In this document: positions 60,934-64,000 of the stretch, piece after piece
Layout: the number at the start of each line of letters is the position of its first letter
Position numbering within the stretch: position 1 is the stretch's first letter
Assembly (NCBI GenBank): GCA_028689675.1
Contig: JAQVCS010000001.1
Location: 62,001-126,000, forward strand
DNA: 64,000 nucleotides
From: Desulfovibrionaceae bacterium
GTDB lineage: Bacteria; Desulfobacterota; Desulfovibrionia; Desulfovibrionales; Desulfovibrionaceae
Direction of reading: 5' to 3'
The notes under the pieces: generated by a model
Databases searched by the model: none
The model's input: only the letters and a program-made list of their open reading frames with translations
Told to the model about the DNA's origin: nothing
Translations under genes and position numbers: made by a program

Positions 60934-60964
60934 GGGGGAAGGTGCAAGCCTTCCCCCTTTTTTT
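60934..60964 (+). terminator. Terminator of the atp operon
   Basis: GGGGGAAGG and CCTTCCCCC form a 9-bp stem with a six-base loop and a seven-base T-run. Confidence 0.93.
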
Positions 60965-61232
60965 GTGCTTGCAAAGTAGCATGCACAGCCGCCATGCCAT
61001 ACATGCTACCGTGTTATTTGCGCCCTTCAGCCTGCCTTTACCTGCCTAAAAAAAGCCCTTGTTACATCCCAAGGTTTACGCTATGAATAAAGCCGAATCT
61101 GTGATTGACAAAAATGGCAAGACAAACAACCAGTAGCCTCCCTTATGGACAAAAAGAAAAGAGTTATTATATACTTTTTTGATGAATGTTCATGAAATAT
61201 CAGCAAGTTATGCAGTATAAACAAATTTAGAC

Positions 61233-61270
61233 TTGCCTAATATGTTTTTTTGCATTATCTTATTGTGAAA
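61233..61270 (+). promoter_or_regulatory. Candidate rex promoter and half-site
   Basis: TTGCCT (61233-61238), a 17-base spacer and TATCTT (61256-61261), followed by TTGTGAAA (61263-61270), a Rex half-site without a good second arm. Autoregulation is possible. Confidence 0.35.
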
Positions 61271-61321
61271 AATAGGGCATGAGGCAGACGCGCCTTACTA
61301 TGAAAAGAATGAGAGAATACT

Positions 61322-61969
61322 ATGAATAGACCTGTAAAAAGCAAACACATCCCCCGCGCAACCATTCGGCGTCTTGCCACCTATATTCAAGTTTTGGAAG
61401 GTCTGGCTCAGGAGGGTGTTGAGGTCATTTCATCCAACCCTCTTGCCGAAGCCTGTGACGTTAATGGCTCACAAGTGCGTAAAGACCTTGCCTATTTTGG
61501 CGAATTTGGCATTCGCGGCGTAGGCTATCAGGTAAAGCCCCTTATTGATTCCATTAAAGAATCGCTGGGGGTGGACAGAGAGTGGCGCATAGCTCTTGTG
61601 GGCGTGGGTAACTTGGGCAAAGCCCTGCTCAACCATACAGAATTTCGCCAGCGCGGCTTTAATATTGTGGCCATTTTTGACTGTGACCCCTTTAAAATTG
61701 GGGAAATTGTGCACGGCCTTGAGGTGCATTGCACCAAAGATATGCGCATGATGGTTGATGAAATGAATATCGAGGTGGGCATGATAACCACCCCCCCAGA
61801 AAGAGCACAGCGCGCGTCGCAGCATCTTGTTGATGCCGGCATTACCAGTATTCTCAACTTTGCCTCGTCACGCATCAAAACCCCAGAGCATGTGCAAGTA
61901 GAATATGTTGACTTCTTCCATCAATTCTACACCCTTGCCTTTAATGCCTCGCAAGGGCTGAACCGATAG
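61322..61969 (+). CDS. rex: Redox-sensing transcriptional repressor Rex
   Basis: The 215-residue Rex senses the NADH/NAD ratio. The N-terminal winged helix has IPRATIRRLATYIQVLEGL and CDVNGSQVRKDLAYFGEFG, the C-terminal NAD-binding Rossmann domain has ALVGVGNLGKALLNH and IFDCDPFKIG, and a domain-swapped C-terminal helix (YVDFFHQFYTLAF) makes the dimer. It sits after atpE, the same order as DVU0916/DVU0917 in D. vulgaris as I recall. The atp promoter has a matching operator. Confidence 0.96.
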   Translation: MNRPVKSKHIPRATIRRLATYIQVLEGLAQEGVEVISSNPLAEACDVNGSQVRKDLAYFGEFGIRGVGYQVKPLIDSIKESLGVDREWRIALVGVGNLGKALLNHTEFRQRGFNIVAIFDCDPFKIGEIVHGLEVHCTKDMRMMVDEMNIEVGMITTPPERAQRASQHLVDAGITSILNFASSRIKTPEHVQVEYVDFFHQFYTLAFNASQGLNR

Positions 61970-61979
61970 GGCTTATGCT

Positions 61980-62558
61980 ATGGACATACATTCTTTGCTT
62001 ACACAGGCGCGCTCATGCCGCCGTTTTATTGAAGCCAGCCCCCTGCAAACCCCCGATTTGGAATGGCTTGTTGACTGCGCCCGCATCAGCCCCAGCGCCC
62101 GCAATGCACAGGTGCTGCGCTATGTGCTGGTGAGTAGCAGTGAGCTTTGCCAGCAGCTTATAGGCTGCGCTGGCTGGGCTGGGGCGCTGAAAGGCTGGGG
62201 TGGCCCCAGTGCAGGTGAACGCCCCACAGGCTTTATTGTCATTACTGCCGCCCCCGAAAGCGGCAAATGGACTGGCGTTGATTGCGGTATTGCCGCGCAA
62301 AGCATACAGCTTGCCGCAGCCAGCAAGGGCTGGGGTTGCTGCATGCTGGGTTCATTTAATGAAGAAAAGGTAGCCGCTTTGCTGGGCTTAGCGCCAACGC
62401 AGCGCGTACAGCTCGTGCTGGCGTTGGGTGTAGCTGGTGAACAGCGCCGCCTTGCCCCCATGCCAGACAATGGCTCGTTCAACTATTGGCGAGACGAGCA
62501 GGATGTGCATGTTGTGCCCAAAAGGGCACTGGCAGAGGTGATTAGCAAGCGTCTATAG
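61980..62558 (+). CDS. Nitroreductase-family FMN protein
   Basis: The 192-residue protein has RSCRRFIEASPLQTPDLEWLVDCARISPSARNAQVLRYVLV-type FMN contacts (split here) and the GVDCGIAAQSIQLAAASKGWGCCMLGSF core. Nitroreductases use NAD(P)H to reduce nitro groups, quinones or flavins. It starts ten bases after rex, with TAGGG as a weak site, and may be co-transcribed. The natural substrate cannot be read. Confidence 0.88.
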   Translation: MDIHSLLTQARSCRRFIEASPLQTPDLEWLVDCARISPSARNAQVLRYVLVSSSELCQQLIGCAGWAGALKGWGGPSAGERPTGFIVITAAPESGKWTGVDCGIAAQSIQLAAASKGWGCCMLGSFNEEKVAALLGLAPTQRVQLVLALGVAGEQRRLAPMPDNGSFNYWRDEQDVHVVPKRALAEVISKRL

Positions 62559-62580
62559 CAGGTTTATGCATTAAAACGAC

Positions 62581-62613
62581 AATCCTGCGGTAACTGCCGC
62601 AGGATTTTTTTTT
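62581..62613 (+). terminator. Terminator after the nitroreductase gene
   Basis: AATCCTGCGG pairs with CCGCAGGATT (six-base loop) followed by TTTTTTT. Confidence 0.93.
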
Positions 62614-62667
62614 GCACTAGCGCAATTTTGCTGTGAAATAGCAGCGCAAGAGCACACAAAACTTATT

Positions 62668-62770
62668 TAGGCCTATTTCGGCTCATAACAGCACAAATAA
62701 CTTGCGCTTATGCCTTTGACGGGCATCTGCTCCTGCTCTTGCCAGAGCAATTTCAAAACAACACGCCCTA
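62668..62770 (+). repeat. Intergenic repeat R2, copy 3
   Basis: 103 bp between the nitroreductase and NSS genes. It shares TTCGGCTCATAACAGC, GGGCATCTGCTCC, CTTGCCAGAGCAATTTCAAAA with copies 1 and 2; ends are TAGGCC and GCCCTA. Confidence 0.78.
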
Positions 62771-62825
62771 ATACGAGGCACAGGCCTTGCTCTCACCCAA
62801 GGCAGGCAAAAAACAAGGGGAATGT

Positions 62826-64000
62826 ATGGCACATATACGCGAACAATTGGGCAGCCGCCTTGGTTTTTTATTACTTTCGGCAGGCTGTGCCATAGGTTTG
62901 GGCAATGTCTGGCGCTTTCCCTATATTGCAGGGGTATACGGTGGTGCACTTTTTGTTCTGCTGTATGTGGCCTGCCTGCTCTTGCTGGGGGCACCGCTGC
63001 TTATTATGGAATTTTCTGTTGGGCGTGCAGCCCGCCGCAATATGGGCGCAGCCTTTCAAATTCTCTCCCCCAAGGGCGAGCGCTGGCACCGTTTTGGCAT
63101 AATTTCCTTGCTGGGCAGCTATTTGCTCATGATGTTTTACACCACGGTATGCGGCTGGATGCTGTATTATAGCTATGCCATTATTAGTGGAGCTATGCCG
63201 CGCACACCCGAAGCCGTGGGGGCTTTTTTTGGCCAGCTGCTTGCCAGCCCAGAGATTAATGTACTGTGGCTTGCCATTACCATTGTGCTGGGCTTTTTTG
63301 TGTGCGCCCTTGGCCTGCGGCGTGGTGTTGAACCTGTAGTGAAATATATGATGGCAGGCCTGCTCTTTATTATGCTCAGCCTTGTGTGGCGTTCGCTCAC
63401 CTTGCCTGGGGCAGAAAAAGGCTTGGCTTTTTACCTTATGCCCGACGTTCAGCGCTTACAGCAGGCTGGCATTTGGCAGGCGCTGAATGCCGCCATGGGG
63501 CAGGCTTTTTTCACCCTTGGGCTGGGCGTGGGCAGCATGACCATTTTTGGCAGCTATATTGGGCGGGAACGCTCTCTTACTGGCGAAGCCCTGCATATTA
63601 TGCTGCTGGATACCTTTGTTGCCCTCATGGCTGGGCTAATTATTTTCCCCGCCTGCTTTGCCTTTCAGGTGGATGCAGGCAGCGGCCCCGGGCTGATTTT
63701 TGTAACCCTGCCCAATGTATTTAACAGCATGAGCGGGGGGCAGTTTTGGGGCTCGCTCTTTTTTATTTTTATGAGCTTTGCCGCCCTGACCACCGTGATT
63801 GCTGTCTTTGAAAATATTGTTTCCTATAGCATGGATGTTTGGCATTGGTCGCGCATGAAATCATGCTGCCTCAATGGCCTGATGCTCTTTGCGCTTTCTT
63901 TGCCCTGTGCTTTGGGCTTTAATGTGTGGAGCAATATCACCCCGCTGGGAGCAGGCACAAACTTCCTTGATTTATGGGATTTTCTCCTCAGCAACAATAT
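62826..64000 (+). CDS. Sodium-dependent transporter of the NSS/SNF family (C-terminus beyond window)
   Basis: About 390 residues are visible and the frame is open to the window end. The N-terminus has GFLLLSAGCAIGLGNVWRFPY, the LeuT-type Na and substrate site, and helices such as TTVCGWMLYYSYAIISG and LGVGSMTIFGSYIG follow. NSS transporters import amino acids or analogues with sodium. ATG 62826 follows AAGGGG; the preceding ATG 62822 is in another frame. The substrate is unknown. Confidence 0.93.
   Translation, partial: MAHIREQLGSRLGFLLLSAGCAIGLGNVWRFPYIAGVYGGALFVLLYVACLLLLGAPLLIMEFSVGRAARRNMGAAFQILSPKGERWHRFGIISLLGSYLLMMFYTTVCGWMLYYSYAIISGAMPRTPEAVGAFFGQLLASPEINVLWLAITIVLGFFVCALGLRRGVEPVVKYMMAGLLFIMLSLVWRSLTLPGAEKGLAFYLMPDVQRLQQAGIWQALNAAMGQAFFTLGLGVGSMTIFGSYIGRERSLTGEALHIMLLDTFVALMAGLIIFPACFAFQVDAGSGPGLIFVTLPNVFNSMSGGQFWGSLFFIFMSFAALTTVIAVFENIVSYSMDVWHWSRMKSCCLNGLMLFALSLPCALGFNVWSNITPLGAGTNFLDLWDFLLSNN

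Larger units (their letters stand above)
60912..61321. other. 410-base gap between atpE and rex
   Basis: It contains the atpE terminator (60934-60964) and the candidate rex promoter (61233-61261). Between them lies AT-rich sequence without a clear ORF, including ATGAATGTTCATG (61182-61194). Confidence 0.55.

Overview
The window reads as about 64 kb of chromosome from a sulfate-reducing deltaproteobacterium of the Desulfovibrionales, close to Desulfovibrio. The signs are a Desulfovibrio gigas-type aldehyde oxidoreductase (Mop) with all eight cluster cysteines at the D. gigas positions, a TunR-like regulator (integrase-derived DNA-binding domain plus two molbindin domains), a split ATP synthase operon (atpZ-atpI-atpB-atpE) followed by rex, and a TauE-type permease beside PEP/pyruvate-binding proteins and two-component systems. 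No plasmid, prophage, rRNA or CRISPR array was seen. Assignments rest on motifs and recalled family knowledge; no database was searched.

Layout. 1-10.4 kb, minus strand: two PEP-synthase-like proteins (one canonical but cut by the window edge, one degenerate) flanking a sensor kinase and receiver protein, then a membrane protein and a TauE/SafE permease, then a NarX/NarL-like pair. 10.6-11.2 kb: four tRNA genes (Lys, Asp, Asp, Val). 11.4-17.5 kb, plus strand: polysaccharide deacetylase, PpiD, GlmS and a LysO-type transporter. 17.6-35.5 kb is the molybdenum region: modABC, divergent tunR, and an eleven-gene minus-strand block running from a MoeA-like protein and Mop through an Fe-S flavoprotein, a small redox protein, a methyltransferase, a C_GCAxxG_C_C protein, a radical SAM enzyme, an AMP-forming ligase, XdhC, a nucleotidyltransferase-HD fusion and a phosphatase. 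35.9-45 kb: a PFKFB-like kinase/phosphatase translationally coupled to a radical-SAM-like/FkbM fusion that lacks its cluster cysteines, then tyrS, a DUF4911-like protein, azlCD, a DUF302-like protein, a Sel1-repeat protein and moeA. 45-64 kb is housekeeping: a DMT transporter, rdgB, ykgJ-like, hisG, hisI, a DEAD helicase, ribF, a membrane protein, proB, obgE, rpmA, rplU, rlmD, atpZ/I/B/E, rex, a nitroreductase and a truncated NSS-family transporter.

How the genes work together. ModABC imports the oxyanion, TunR probably senses it, MoeA-type proteins and XdhC-type factors load and mature the cofactor, and Mop uses it. The radical SAM, ligase, methyltransferase and phosphatase genes have no assigned product and look like a dedicated maturation or modification pathway, which is the best candidate here for an undescribed system. 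A second theme is three families of short intergenic repeats (R1, five copies; R2, three copies plus a possible remnant; R3, two copies). They have inverted termini, internal hairpins and TA-type ends that repeatedly coincide with the stop codons of neighbouring genes, as expected of MITE-like elements.
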